Positions 49,370-58,270 are shown, counted from the first letter of the stretch. The stretch: DNA of 64,000 nucleotides from Lachnospiraceae bacterium (GCA_023664705.1 JAMPFE010000004.1:1-64000), one strand, 5' to 3'. Made by a program: numbers and translations. Notes: generated from the sequence alone by a model not told the origin.

Positions 49370-50527
49370 ATGGAAAACAAATACAAGATGCTTTTTGACA
49401 AGCTTGCTCCCCGAATGAGCGACGATGAGCTGCTTCGCGCGGTTCTTGACAGAAAGGCGGAAAATATGGGAAATTCGGACAAAAAGAAATTCGGGAGAAA
49501 GGCGATATTGATACCTGCGGCGGCTGCGGCTGTGCTCGCGGTGACGACGGTGGGGGTATCGGCGGCGTATGAGTGGAATTTGCCCGCGGCGGTGTCGGCT
49601 ATTTTCGGCAAGCGCTCGGAAAATATTCCCGACGGCGTGAGCTTCAAGGAGTTCAACTTTACGACCGTCGGCGGCACGGAGCTTAACGACGTGCTGACGT
49701 TCGACGGGTACGAGGTGCGTATGAGGGGCGTCGCGGCGGACCCGCACAGTATGATGCTGTTCTACGACATAGCGGTTGACGGCGAGCTGAAGGAAGAGGA
49801 AATGGAGAATATACGCGCAATGCACACCTGGGCTGACCTCTCCATGCATATAGACTATAACCGCCGTTTGAGCGCGGCGGGCACGAACGACGACCCCGTT
49901 TTCTCAAAGGAGTGGAGCTGGAGACACGTACACACGACGGAGCAGGAGCATGTCCTTTATCTGGGCAGCGAGGGGAACGTTGCGCACTTCTGCTTAAAGA
50001 ACGCCGTCTTCGGTCCTTCGCTGGCGGGCAGAACGGTATCGCTTGAGGTCGGCGGTCTCGGCAGAGACGACAGCGGCGCTTTCGCTTACATCGGCTCGGA
50101 GAAGCGCGAGTACAGCGTTGACCTCGGATTTGTCGACGAGAGCGGCTGCATCGACCTGCTGGAGGATCACGAGGTCGCGCTTTCCAACGGCGTTAAGGGA
50201 AAGGTTACGCACATTCAGCTCACGCCGTTCAGCGTTTGCTTCAGGGTCGATTGGGGCGGACAGGTCGTCGAGGCTCCCGATGAAAACGGCAATGTCTCGG
50301 CGGGCGCGCTCGACGTGAACGCCGTATACGGCGAGTTCAAGATAAAGCTCAAGGACGGCACGATAATGGACGCGAGCGCTTTCAAAACGTTTGAGGACAT
50401 TTCAAACCGCACCTACGACAGCGACGAGACTTACGCGCAAGACCCCGTATTCGAGTGGCTCTACCCCGTAAACGTCTCCGACATTGAGGCGCTTATTATC
50501 GGCGAGACCGACATTGCCGTAAATTAA
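49370..50527 (+). CDS. DUF4179-like membrane anti-sigma factor
   Basis: A 385-residue single-pass protein. The cytoplasmic N-terminus (about 1-43, with RMSDDELLRAVLDRK) is followed by a membrane helix (AILIPAAAAAVLAVTTVGVSAA) and a large extracellular beta-rich domain. The layout and EWNLPAAVSAIFGKRSE after the helix fit DUF4179-type anti-sigma proteins that partner ECF factors. The start is the ATG at 49370, seven bases after GGGAGG. It ends before the shared terminator at 50566. Confidence 0.82.
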   Translation: MENKYKMLFDKLAPRMSDDELLRAVLDRKAENMGNSDKKKFGRKAILIPAAAAAVLAVTTVGVSAAYEWNLPAAVSAIFGKRSENIPDGVSFKEFNFTTVGGTELNDVLTFDGYEVRMRGVAADPHSMMLFYDIAVDGELKEEEMENIRAMHTWADLSMHIDYNRRLSAAGTNDDPVFSKEWSWRHVHTTEQEHVLYLGSEGNVAHFCLKNAVFGPSLAGRTVSLEVGGLGRDDSGAFAYIGSEKREYSVDLGFVDESGCIDLLEDHEVALSNGVKGKVTHIQLTPFSVCFRVDWGGQVVEAPDENGNVSAGALDVNAVYGEFKIKLKDGTIMDASAFKTFEDISNRTYDSDETYAQDPVFEWLYPVNVSDIEALIIGETDIAVN

Positions 50528-50563
50528 GGTTAATTTAAAGTTAATTTCCTGCCCTATATAATA

Positions 50564-50595
50564 AAGGGGGAGCATTGCGCTCCCCCGATTTTTTA
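50564..50595. terminator. Bidirectional terminator
   Basis: GGGGGAGC (50566-50573) pairs with GCTCCCCC (50579-50586) and is followed by GATTTTTT. It serves the ECF operon from the left; its mirror could end the eight-gene minus-strand run from the right. Confidence 0.88.
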
Positions 50596-51063
50596 CAGTA
50601 TCTTTTCCATGCCTATCTTCTGCACTTGCAAGCCGCATTTTTCGTAGAACCGCATGGCGCTTTCGTTGCAAGCCCAGACGTTCAGCGTGACGTTGTAGCA
50701 GCCGCTTTCCTTGGCGAATTTGAGGACGTGCCCGTACAGCGCGCTCCCGACGTGCATGCCGCGCGAGCTTTCGTCGACGCAGAGGTCGTCGATATACAGC
50801 GTGGTGTAGCGCGGCGCGTTATGCTCCTCGTGGCGCTGAAACACGCAGAACGCGTAGCCCCGAACGACCTCGTCATGCTCGGCAACGAAAATGGGGCGTT
50901 CGCTGTCGGCGATTATTTCCCCGAGCTCGTGGGGAGAATATTTTGTCGTGCCCGACTTGAAGAGGTCGGGTCTGCCCGCCGCGTGCACCTCCAGCACCTG
51001 CGACAGGAGCTCCATTATGCGCGGAATATCGCGCGGCTCGGCTTTTCTTATGCTTATTTCCAT
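50593..51063 (-). CDS. GNAT-family N-acetyltransferase
   Basis: A 156-residue acetyltransferase. IRKAEPRDIPRIMELL opens the fold, LYIDDLCVDESSRGMHVGSALYGHV is the acetyl-CoA motif A (variant of RxxGxG/A), and NESAMRFYEKCGL is motif B. The substrate is unknown. It is the last gene of the minus-strand run, 9 bases after a membrane-protein gene. Confidence 0.9.
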   Translation of the reverse strand: MEISIRKAEPRDIPRIMELLSQVLEVHAAGRPDLFKSGTTKYSPHELGEIIADSERPIFVAEHDEVVRGYAFCVFQRHEEHNAPRYTTLYIDDLCVDESSRGMHVGSALYGHVLKFAKESGCYNVTLNVWACNESAMRFYEKCGLQVQKIGMEKIL

Positions 51064-51072
51064 TGTGCGCTC

Positions 51073-51513
51073 CTAATACGATTTTTTCTTTTTGGCGATG
51101 ACAAGCTCCGCTATGGAAATCGCCAGCGTAAAGCACGCGATGACGAAAACCATAGCCGAGACGAGCGGGTCGCCGCCGATGTACTTGTCGACCTCGAACA
51201 GCTCGTACAGCCCCGCGAGCAGCAGCTCAAAGCAATACAGCGCGAACGAACCGACAGTGCCGATCGCGCTTAAAACTATCGGCGGCACGCCGCGCGTCCA
51301 CACAGCCGCCGCGGTAAGCGCGATCGCCGCGTAAACGCCGAACACGAAAAACCACGCCGTCACCGAGGTCACGTCCTTTATCGGCTCGTCGAGCTCCCAA
51401 AGCTCCGCGAGCTCTTCGATGTTAGGGATAGTTTTCGCCGCCTTTGCGAGCAGCAGAAAAAACAGCCCGAGACTGAACACCATGTTTATTATGAGCCTTA
51501 TTTGTTTCGGCAT
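51073..51513 (-). CDS. Four-helix membrane protein, unknown
   Basis: A 146-residue protein with four hydrophobic helices (near MVFSLGLFFLLLA, AWFFVFGVYAAIALTAAA, IVLSAIGTVGSFALYCF and AMVFVIACFTLAISIAEL) and a short Lys-rich C-terminus. AAGGAG precedes the start. Gaps of nine bases on both sides place it in an operon with GH43 and GNAT. No family is recognised. Confidence 0.7.
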   Translation of the reverse strand: MPKQIRLIINMVFSLGLFFLLLAKAAKTIPNIEELAELWELDEPIKDVTSVTAWFFVFGVYAAIALTAAAVWTRGVPPIVLSAIGTVGSFALYCFELLLAGLYELFEVDKYIGGDPLVSAMVFVIACFTLAISIAELVIAKKKKSY

Positions 51514-51522
51514 GGCTTCTCC

Positions 51523-52983
51523 TTAATATGAGTACTCGACAGCGGTAAACTCCGCGGCGCCGCCTGCGGCGTACAGCCCGAGGACAGTGCCCGTAAAGCC
51601 GCCCGAGACCTCGCTGGACAGATACTTCGCCTGCCCGCAGCCGAGAATTTTCTCGCCGCTTTCATCGGAGACTATCAGCTTGTAACCGTAATTATCCGTT
51701 TTGATGATGAGCTCCGCGCTGCCGCCGCTTATCGGGAGGGCGCTTTCGATGTGCTTTATGCCGCCGATATTCAGCTTGGCGAGCGCCTCAAAGCCGCCGT
51801 CCGTTTTGCGTATGGCAATATCGTAGTGCTCCTGCTCGCACATATAGGCGGTAATTCCCGCCTCGCCGCCGTCGAGCGTTACCCGCGCGCGGAAAGTGCC
51901 GACGAACTCGCGCTGGCGTATCCCGAGGAACGTCGGGCTGTCAACGCCGTCGAGCGTTTTTTCCGTGCCGCGCAATATCGCCTTTTCGGCGGAGAGCTCG
52001 TAATTTTCCGTTACGGGGCAGCGGAGATATATCCATTCGAGCTTGTCCGCGAGCGTGTAGCGGCGCTTTTCCTCTTGGGAAAACCCGCCCTTTATCTCGT
52101 ATTCAAACTCGCAGGTTTTGTCATTGCCCGCGAAAAACGTGCCGTCGGAGTTGAACGTGACGGGAACGAGGAACGTCTCCCGCCCGAGATTGTGATACGG
52201 CGTCCAATCGCCGAGCTGCCGAAAGCCGAGACAGAGAATATGCCAATCGCCGTATTTATCTTGGACGAGGTCGCCGTGACCCGCGCCTTGGATTATGTAC
52301 GGCGCTTTGTCGCGGTTCGTGAGCACGGGATTGTTCGGGAAGCCCGTATAACCGTCCCACAGCGAGCTTGAGCGCGCGCAGGTTATCATATGCCCGTATT
52401 CCGTGCCGCCCTCGGCAGCCATGAGATAATACGCGCCGTCTATTTTATACAGGTGGGGGCTTTCGAGAAAGCGCCCGCCCGAGCCCTGCCAGAGGCATTT
52501 GCTTGGGGAGAGCTTCTCGCCCGTCGCGATATCTATCTCGCACTGCACCACGCCGCCCCTGCCCTCGTCGTCGGTGCCGTTGCTCATAAAATACGCGCGC
52601 CCGTCCTCGAAGTAGAGAGAGGGGTCGATGCCGTCTTGGTCGACGTAAACGGGCTCGCTCCATTCGCCGTAGATGTCGTCGGTATATACGTAGAAATTCT
52701 TGTTTGCGGTGTTGTTGTTCGTGACCATGTAGAACCGCCCGCCGTTGAAGCGGATAGTCGGCGCGAACACGCCGCCCGAGCTCGGGACTTTATCCAGCGC
52801 CACTTGGCTTTTCCGCGTGAGCACGTGTCCTATCTGCCGCCAGTTCACCAAGTCCTCGCTCTCGAACAGCGGCACCGCGGGGAAGTACTGAAACGAGCTG
52901 CAAACGAGATAGTATTTCCCGTTGGCGGCGCAGACGGAGGGGTCGGGGTAAAAGCCCTTCAGTACGGGGTTTGTGTATTTCAT
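51523..52983 (-). CDS. GH43 glycosidase (beta-xylosidase/arabinofuranosidase type)
   Basis: A 486-residue enzyme. The five-blade propeller has the three family acids: Asp in FYPDPSV, Asp in DQDGIDPSLYF and Glu in FLESPHLYKI. A C-terminal beta-sandwich begins near residue 300, as in xylan 1,4-beta-xylosidases. No signal peptide, so it should act on imported xylo- or arabino-oligosaccharides. It lies 10 bases after the kinase gene, with a possible ribosome site in the kinase's last codons, so it may belong to the same transcript even though its function looks unrelated. Confidence 0.9.
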   Translation of the reverse strand: MKYTNPVLKGFYPDPSVCAANGKYYLVCSSFQYFPAVPLFESEDLVNWRQIGHVLTRKSQVALDKVPSSGGVFAPTIRFNGGRFYMVTNNNTANKNFYVYTDDIYGEWSEPVYVDQDGIDPSLYFEDGRAYFMSNGTDDEGRGGVVQCEIDIATGEKLSPSKCLWQGSGGRFLESPHLYKIDGAYYLMAAEGGTEYGHMITCARSSSLWDGYTGFPNNPVLTNRDKAPYIIQGAGHGDLVQDKYGDWHILCLGFRQLGDWTPYHNLGRETFLVPVTFNSDGTFFAGNDKTCEFEYEIKGGFSQEEKRRYTLADKLEWIYLRCPVTENYELSAEKAILRGTEKTLDGVDSPTFLGIRQREFVGTFRARVTLDGGEAGITAYMCEQEHYDIAIRKTDGGFEALAKLNIGGIKHIESALPISGGSAELIIKTDNYGYKLIVSDESGEKILGCGQAKYLSSEVSGGFTGTVLGLYAAGGAAEFTAVEYSY

Positions 52984-52993
52984 TTTGTGAATT

Positions 52994-54265
52994 TCAGTCC
53001 TTTATTTCGTATTTCTCGCCGCCGATGACTACGCTCGTTCCCGTGAATATCGGCGCGGCTTTTCCGCTCGCTATCGTCTTTTCGTCGCCGTTCGGGAGCG
53101 TGCACCGCCAGTCCTCCGAGCCGTGGTTTTTCAAGCCCCACAGCGCGGGGTTTTTCTTGTTGCGGACGACCTCGGCTTCGAGCGAGACGCTCTCGTTGAA
53201 CAGCTTCGCGCCGTCGAACAGCAGCACGCTCGTTTTCGCGCCGACAAGCGACAGCGGCTTGGCGTAGTGTGTTCCGCAGGGGCAGACGAGCTTACCCTCG
53301 CCGTCAACCTCGACCGCGGGCAGGAAGTTCTGTATCCCGCACGGGCACGCCGTAATATCGCCGCGCAGCCGCTTCAGCAGGTCGAGCCACTGCTTTTCGA
53401 TAAGCCGCTTGGAGGGCTCGTTAAGCCCCGTCGTGAACGAAAACTCGAACGCCTCCCTTATGTAGTCGGGCATAATGCGCCAGAATTTGATGATGTTGTT
53501 GTGAACGCCGCGCACGGGGCGGTTGCTGTCGTCCTCGGGGTCGTACACGAAAATAGGCTCGAAGCCGTAATGCCGACGCTCAGCCTCCTCGGTAAGGCAG
53601 ACGCTTTTCAGCACCCTGCCGCCCTCGAGGGGGTCTCCGCGCAGCAGCAGCCGAAACAGCACCACCGCCAGCGAATAACGGTCGGTGTACTTGTCGGGAG
53701 CCTTCTCGCCGCGCACTATCTCGGGCGCCATGTACCCGGGCTTGCCCGCGATACCGAGATGCTCCCCGTAGGGCGCGATGTTATCGCAGTCGCAGATGAG
53801 CACGTCGCCGTCGCTCGGGCGAATGAAAAATCCCCCGTCGTTCATGTCCTGATAGCTCCGTCCGCCGTTATGCAGCTCGCGGAACGCCGCCGTTATCTTT
53901 ATTGCCGAGTTCACCACGGAATACAGCCCCGAAAGCTTAACGCGCGCGTTCAAAATATCCGAAAACGGCTTGTAGTCCTCGGGGATAACGTCCATTAAAA
54001 AGCCGAAGCTGTCGTCTATCCGCGACGTGAGCAGCCGCGGCATAAGGAACGCCGCGTTCATGCCTTTTTCCTCGCAGAGGGTGCGCAGATTGTCGCGGAA
54101 GATGTCGGGTCTGCGGAGCTTGTTCGGGAAGTAGACTTTGAGCGCGTACTCCTTCCCCGCGAACTCCGCGCGGTAGACCGTGCCCTGACCGCCCGAGCCG
54201 AGCACCTCGGTTATCGTCGCGCTGCCGCCGAGCTCCAGCGGCACGCTGTCGCCTATCCTCAGCAT
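52994..54265 (-). CDS. Atypical protein kinase with C-terminal zinc-ribbon region
   Basis: A 423-residue cytoplasmic protein. The kinase-like domain (about 1-290) has the P-loop GSGGQGTVYRAEF and the Lys of YALKVYFP. The catalytic loop reads YQDMNDGGFF in place of HRDxKxxN: Asp is kept, but the Mg-binding Asn position is Gly. The DFG counterpart is CDCDN. A cysteine-rich part follows (ACPCGIQNF and LVCPCGTHY, about 300-335), likely one zinc site, and an 80-residue beta-rich tail. Kinases with this CDxDN motif are known from TerY-type phosphorylation modules. It overlaps the TerY-C gene by one base. The target is unknown. Confidence 0.78.
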   Translation of the reverse strand: MLRIGDSVPLELGGSATITEVLGSGGQGTVYRAEFAGKEYALKVYFPNKLRRPDIFRDNLRTLCEEKGMNAAFLMPRLLTSRIDDSFGFLMDVIPEDYKPFSDILNARVKLSGLYSVVNSAIKITAAFRELHNGGRSYQDMNDGGFFIRPSDGDVLICDCDNIAPYGEHLGIAGKPGYMAPEIVRGEKAPDKYTDRYSLAVVLFRLLLRGDPLEGGRVLKSVCLTEEAERRHYGFEPIFVYDPEDDSNRPVRGVHNNIIKFWRIMPDYIREAFEFSFTTGLNEPSKRLIEKQWLDLLKRLRGDITACPCGIQNFLPAVEVDGEGKLVCPCGTHYAKPLSLVGAKTSVLLFDGAKLFNESVSLEAEVVRNKKNPALWGLKNHGSEDWRCTLPNGDEKTIASGKAAPIFTGTSVVIGGEKYEIKD

Positions 54266-54615
54266 CAGAAGCCGCCTCCCGACAGCGACTCAAAGTTCTC
54301 CTCCGCGGAGGTCTCGGCAGCGTTTCCGCACCACTCGCAGACCGTCTCGTTCTCGCCGTCCCAGCAGGTGGTCTTGCCGCACTCGCTGCATTGGAAAAAG
54401 CCCTTTGCGCCGCAGTGCGGGCAGGACGGATACTCGGTCGTGACGTACACGTTGCCCGAGATCTCGGTGTCGCCGAATTTCTCGCGCCCCGCCGTGCGCT
54501 CGCTCACCTTAAACGCCCATGTGGCGTACCAGTCGCCGTCCTCGCGCTGCTCTGTGCGTATCCCGAACAGCTCGTGGTTTTCCTTGCATTTCGTTAAAAT
54601 TACCGCTGCTTTCAT
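54265..54615 (-). CDS. TerY-C-like metal-binding protein
   Basis: A 116-residue protein. The C-terminal half is a double zinc-ribbon-like cysteine array: YPSCPHCGAKGFFQCSECG, then TTCW and TVCEWCGN. This resembles the TerY-C metal-binding domain usually fused to a VWA domain in tellurium-resistance-type modules, but no VWA domain is attached. The N-terminal half has a beta-rich WYATWAFKV segment. AAGGAG precedes the ATG. It is coupled to the kinase gene by a one-base overlap, so the two probably act together. Confidence 0.72.
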   Translation of the reverse strand: MKAAVILTKCKENHELFGIRTEQREDGDWYATWAFKVSERTAGREKFGDTEISGNVYVTTEYPSCPHCGAKGFFQCSECGKTTCWDGENETVCEWCGNAAETSAEENFESLSGGGF

Positions 54616-54647
54616 AAAATCGTTCTCCTTATATAAAAGTTTTTCGT

Positions 54648-55148
54648 TTATCCCAAATCATAGCCCAACTCCGAAAACTGCTCTATGTCCTCGGGAGACG
54701 GGTCTCCGTCGAATATCTCCATGATGGTCATAGCTCTGTCCCGATGACCTGCTTTTCCGTCCTTTGCGAAATAAGTTATCCAACGAAAGGCTTCCGTTTC
54801 TTTCCAATTATATTCGTAATCGGCGGGTTGTGCCGCGCCGACCGCCTCGGCAAGCGCCCGCGCCGCGTCCTCGGCGTTTGCGGAATACAGGACAGCCGCT
54901 CGGTTGTCGTGTTCGTCTATCGTAAGATACGCCGTTTCTTTTTCGGAGGTCTCCGCAATTATCTCATAAACATAAGTGCTGTCGAAATCGGCGCCCAAGA
55001 TCGGCTCCCCGAAAAGCGAATACAGCTTTCCGAGCACCAAAGCGCACTCGTCATAGCCCACATATTCGTTCTCGCTGCCGCAAAGGAATATCCGAAGCCC
55101 GTCGGGCGGCGTTTTGTGACGTTCCTTTTTGAATGTCCATTGAGACAT
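54648..55148 (-). CDS. Uncharacterised protein
   Basis: A 166-residue soluble acidic protein with no signal peptide or membrane segment. It starts with a basic stretch (SQWTFKKERHKTPPDG), has alternating strands and helices, and ends with an acidic tail (GDPSPEDIEQFSELGYDLG). CGGAGG precedes the ATG. It sits between the GIY-YIG gene and the TerY-C gene, with gaps of 52 and 32 bases. No family is recognised. Confidence 0.65.
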   Translation of the reverse strand: MSQWTFKKERHKTPPDGLRIFLCGSENEYVGYDECALVLGKLYSLFGEPILGADFDSTYVYEIIAETSEKETAYLTIDEHDNRAAVLYSANAEDAARALAEAVGAAQPADYEYNWKETEAFRWITYFAKDGKAGHRDRAMTIMEIFDGDPSPEDIEQFSELGYDLG

Positions 55149-55200
55149 AGCTTGTGTTTCCTCCGTATCTTGATTTTAATAGGTATATTCGTATGTAAAT

Positions 55201-55716
55201 CTACCCTCTGTTCCCTCTGGTTTTGTTGTAACCATTTGAGAACGCATTATAATGCCCTATCATCCTTCGCTCTAATTCATTTAGCGACCCAAAGCCGCTG
55301 CCCTCAAGCTTTATCAGCTTTATGGTGAATTGATCACCGTACTTATAATCTGCATACACATCGCCGTTGCCATGACCTGTAAAATGGCTGTTGACACGTT
55401 GAAACACTTTTACCCCCTGTCCGACATAATACTTATTTTTCGTATGATTAAACAGGATATAAACTCCCGAAAACTCATAATTCGCCGAAATATGCTTTCT
55501 CCCGCGCCCTCCCATACTCGAATTTCTCAATTTAAAAAACTCCTCGGGGGTAACTTCAATGCCGTTATTTGATAAGTCGGACAACTGTTCGTGCAGCTTA
55601 TCACTACGAGCAAATGCCGCAACAGCAACAACTACAAATCCTACTATAAATCCTATTACAATTACTACGGCTACGGCGATTAAAAGCCAAAAAAGCATTC
55701 GAACTTCACCAAACAT
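55201..55716 (-). CDS. Membrane-anchored GIY-YIG domain protein
   Basis: A 171-residue protein. A single hydrophobic helix (MLFWLLIAVAVVIVIGFIVG and on) is followed by about 50 linker residues and a GIY-YIG domain (about 85-170). The two signature strands are SGVYILFN and KYYVGQG, then an Arg in VFQRVNSHF, the acid Glu in LNELERRMIG and a final Asn in NGYNKTRG. GIY-YIG domains are usually nucleases, and a membrane-anchored form is uncommon. The start at 55716 is chosen because AAGGAGGG lies upstream. It lies 35 bases after the Sel1 gene. Confidence 0.8.
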   Translation of the reverse strand: MFGEVRMLFWLLIAVAVVIVIGFIVGFVVVAVAAFARSDKLHEQLSDLSNNGIEVTPEEFFKLRNSSMGGRGRKHISANYEFSGVYILFNHTKNKYYVGQGVKVFQRVNSHFTGHGNGDVYADYKYGDQFTIKLIKLEGSGFGSLNELERRMIGHYNAFSNGYNKTRGNRG

Positions 55717-55751
55717 TACAATATGTACCCTCCTTAAAAGCGCCCTCCGTC

Positions 55752-57065
55752 TCACTTCAGCTTCTTTAGAATTTTCGCCGCGTCCTCGTGCCCGTTTTTC
55801 GCCGCCTTGTCGAACCAGCTCCGCGCCTCGGTCATATCCTTGGGGACGTACACTCCCTTTAAATACATGACCCCGAGATTATACTGCGCGACGTTCATCT
55901 CTTGGTCGGCGGCGGACTTGAACCAGCGGAACGCCTCCGCGGGGTCCTTCGGCACGCCGTTTCCCGTATACAGACACTTCCCGTAGGAGCACTGCGCCCG
56001 CAGGTGACCCGCCTCGGCGGCGCGCCTGTAAAACATCGCCGCGCCCTCCGCGTCCTTTTCCGCCATGCAGCGCCGCGCGCTCTGATATAGCTCCTCGCCG
56101 TCGTCGGGCAGCGTCTTGGGCGCCTCCTCGTCGGGGTCGGGGAGCTTTGGAGCCTCGTTCTCGGGAGCGATAACTATCTCCGTATTTCCGCCGAGCCGCC
56201 CGCGCCATTTCTCGGCAAGCTCGGGATTTTTCTCGGTGTGCACGCCGTTCTCATAGCAGAGCGCCACCATATTTACAGCCTCCGCGCAGCCCTTTTTCGC
56301 CGCGTTCAGAAAGCAGTTGAACGCCTTGTCCTCGTCGACCTCGCAGGAGATGCCCTCCGCGTAAAAATAGCCGACCATATATTCCGCTTGGGCAACGCCG
56401 TTTTCCGCGCCGCGCACGAACCACTCCCGCGCTTGGTCGAGATTTTGGATGCCGCCGCGCCCCTCCAGACGATAGCTACCCATATAATATTCCGCCTCGC
56501 CGTGGTCTTGAAGAGCCGCCGATTCGAACCAGTACAGCGCCTTTTCATACTCGCGTATGCGGTCGAAATGCCGCCCGAGCGAATACTGCTCCGCGGGGTC
56601 TGTGATGTTCTTTTTGCCCTCGGTCTCGCTCGCGGGGAGCGCCTCGGACTTCTTGAACGAGATCTCACACCCGACCGCGCAGCCGACCGCCTCAACGGCG
56701 TCCGCGGCAGTCCTGCCTTTGAGCCCTATCTCGTCGCGGAGGGATTTTATGCACCTCGCCGCCGCAGCGCACCGCACCTCGAACGGCTTTCCGCGCACGG
56801 CGTACAGCTTCTGCGCGCAGCCGTCGTACAGCGCGACGTACCCGAGCCGCCGCGCGGCGGTCTCCTTGGGGAAATAGTCCGCGATGAGCGCGTCCGTGCG
56901 CCGCCTGTCGAGAACGGTCTCCGCGCCGTATTTGTCCGCGATATACCGCAGAATACCCTTAAGGTCGCGTATCGCCGCGCCATTTTTATCGTGGACCGTC
57001 CTGCAAAATCCGCAGTAGTCCTGCTTTGTCTCGTCAAACGTCTTTCCGCAGCGCTCGCACTTCAT
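55752..57065 (-). CDS. Zinc-ribbon protein with Sel1-type repeats
   Basis: A 437-residue protein. The N-terminus is a zinc ribbon (MKCERCGKTFDETKQDYCGFC). A helical region follows (about 30-145, with ILRYIADKYGAETVLDRRRTD and ALYDGCAQKLYAV), similar to small adaptor-like domains in other Clostridial multidomain proteins. Sel1-like helical repeats lie at about 155-290 and 330-435 (for example EYYMGSYRLEGRGG and AQYNLGVMYLKGVYVPKD). Sel1 repeats are protein-interaction scaffolds. It is the first gene of the run, with its own strong promoter, and so may be the scaffold or sensor of the kinase/TerY-C/GIY-YIG module. Confidence 0.85.
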   Translation of the reverse strand: MKCERCGKTFDETKQDYCGFCRTVHDKNGAAIRDLKGILRYIADKYGAETVLDRRRTDALIADYFPKETAARRLGYVALYDGCAQKLYAVRGKPFEVRCAAAARCIKSLRDEIGLKGRTAADAVEAVGCAVGCEISFKKSEALPASETEGKKNITDPAEQYSLGRHFDRIREYEKALYWFESAALQDHGEAEYYMGSYRLEGRGGIQNLDQAREWFVRGAENGVAQAEYMVGYFYAEGISCEVDEDKAFNCFLNAAKKGCAEAVNMVALCYENGVHTEKNPELAEKWRGRLGGNTEIVIAPENEAPKLPDPDEEAPKTLPDDGEELYQSARRCMAEKDAEGAAMFYRRAAEAGHLRAQCSYGKCLYTGNGVPKDPAEAFRWFKSAADQEMNVAQYNLGVMYLKGVYVPKDMTEARSWFDKAAKNGHEDAAKILKKLK

Positions 57066-57104
57066 AATTTCACTCCCCGAAAATCAAATACCGATACACT
57101 ATAT

Positions 57105-57133
57105 ATTGTACCATAAATTCACAAAAATGTCAA
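57105..57133 (-). promoter_or_regulatory. Promoter of the Sel1-kinase run
   Basis: Minus-strand TTGACA (57133-57128) and TACAAT (57110-57105) have a 17-bp spacer. The leader is about 30-40 bases. Confidence 0.8.
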
Positions 57134-57188
57134 CGGCTTTTATACATTATTATAATCTTACGATTTTCTTACATTTTCGCCGCACCGC

Positions 57189-57217
57189 TTGAAAAACTGC
57201 CGAAATTGTGCTATAAT
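57189..57217 (+). promoter_or_regulatory. Promoter of the vanZ-like operon
   Basis: TTGAAA (57189-57194) and TATAAT (57212-57217) have a 17-bp spacer. Confidence 0.75.
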
Positions 57218-57237
57218 GCGGTAAAGGGGGAAATGCC

Positions 57238-57822
57238 ATGGAACGGATAATTTACGCATACAATCTCGCCGACGCGGCGTTATGCGCTTTCGCGGCAATA
57301 ATACTGTATATCCCGATACGCCTGTGCTTTCTGAAGGCGCATGGCAAGCCGCGAAAGCCCCTCCTCGCGGAGGCGGCGCAAATGCTGCTCGCGGGGTACA
57401 TCGCCGCGCTTGTGAACATCGTGTGGTTCCCCGTGCCGCGGCTTTTCACAGAGCCCGAGGCGCTTTTCGCGTCGTTCCGCGAGGGCTACTACGCGGGAAA
57501 TTCCGAGGTGCTGCGCTGCCTTTTCGTGGACTTCAATCCGCTTCTGCTGCTGCACGACTTCGAGATACGCGCGAATATCGCGCTGTTCGTGCCGCTCGGG
57601 CTTCTGCTGCCCTTCGCGTTCCGCAGGCTGAAATGGTGGCAGACCGACCTTATCTGCCTCGGGACGACCTGTCTCGTGGAGCTCGTTCAGCCGCTTTTCG
57701 GGCGCGCGGGCGACCTCGACGACGTGCTGATGAACGCGCTCGGCGGCGTTATCGGCTGCGCTTTGGCAAAGCTGCTTCTCACAATAATCCGAGTAAAACG
57801 GGAAGTCTCATATGAAAAATAA
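57238..57822 (+). CDS. VanZ-family membrane protein
   Basis: A 194-residue protein with four or five hydrophobic helices. VanZ landmarks are NIVWFPVPR, FDVNPLLLLHDF-like VDFNPLLLLHDFEIRANIALFVPLG, and VELVQPLFGRAGDLDDVLMNALGG. VanZ was named for low-level teicoplanin resistance, but most chromosomal members have no tested role. GGGGGAAATGCC precedes the ATG. It overlaps the next gene by 11 bases. Confidence 0.87.
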   Translation: MERIIYAYNLADAALCAFAAIILYIPIRLCFLKAHGKPRKPLLAEAAQMLLAGYIAALVNIVWFPVPRLFTEPEALFASFREGYYAGNSEVLRCLFVDFNPLLLLHDFEIRANIALFVPLGLLLPFAFRRLKWWQTDLICLGTTCLVELVQPLFGRAGDLDDVLMNALGGVIGCALAKLLLTIIRVKREVSYEK

Positions 57823-58270
57823 ACTCAAAGAGCTCAAAGGACCGCTTATGGTTCTGCTGTCGTGCTTTACCGCGGTACTTATCGTCACGGCGCTGTTTTT
57901 CCTGTGCATTTTCGACTCGGAAAAGGCGACGCAGTTCAGCATCGATATTACACAGTTCGGCTGGGAGGGGTATGTGACTTATTCCATGCTCTCGCCCGAG
58001 CTGAAAAACGTCGTCTCCGAGGAGGATTTTTCGGACAGCTCTCCCGAGGGCAGACTGAAAATGTACCGTAAATTGGAAAACCTCGTCCTCGACGAGCGTC
58101 CCAAGGACAAATTCGACGGCAGCACGAGCTGGTGGAAATTCCCGTGCATGGCTATTATCGAGGCGGACGGCACGAGGTATTACGTCGATTTCGGTATAGA
58201 CGTCACCTGCGCGCTCGGCGTCGTGAGGGTGCGCAATTTCACCTGCCGCATAACGGAGGAAAATCTATGA
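57812..58270 (+). CDS. Membrane-anchored protein, unknown
   Basis: A 152-residue protein with one N-terminal helix (LMVLLSCFTAVLIVTALFFLC) and an exported domain of about 115 residues, beta-rich with Trp and aromatic clusters. It overlaps the VanZ gene (11 bases) and the next gene (ATGA). No family is recognised. Confidence 0.7.
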   Translation: MKNKLKELKGPLMVLLSCFTAVLIVTALFFLCIFDSEKATQFSIDITQFGWEGYVTYSMLSPELKNVVSEEDFSDSSPEGRLKMYRKLENLVLDERPKDKFDGSTSWWKFPCMAIIEADGTRYYVDFGIDVTCALGVVRVRNFTCRITEENL

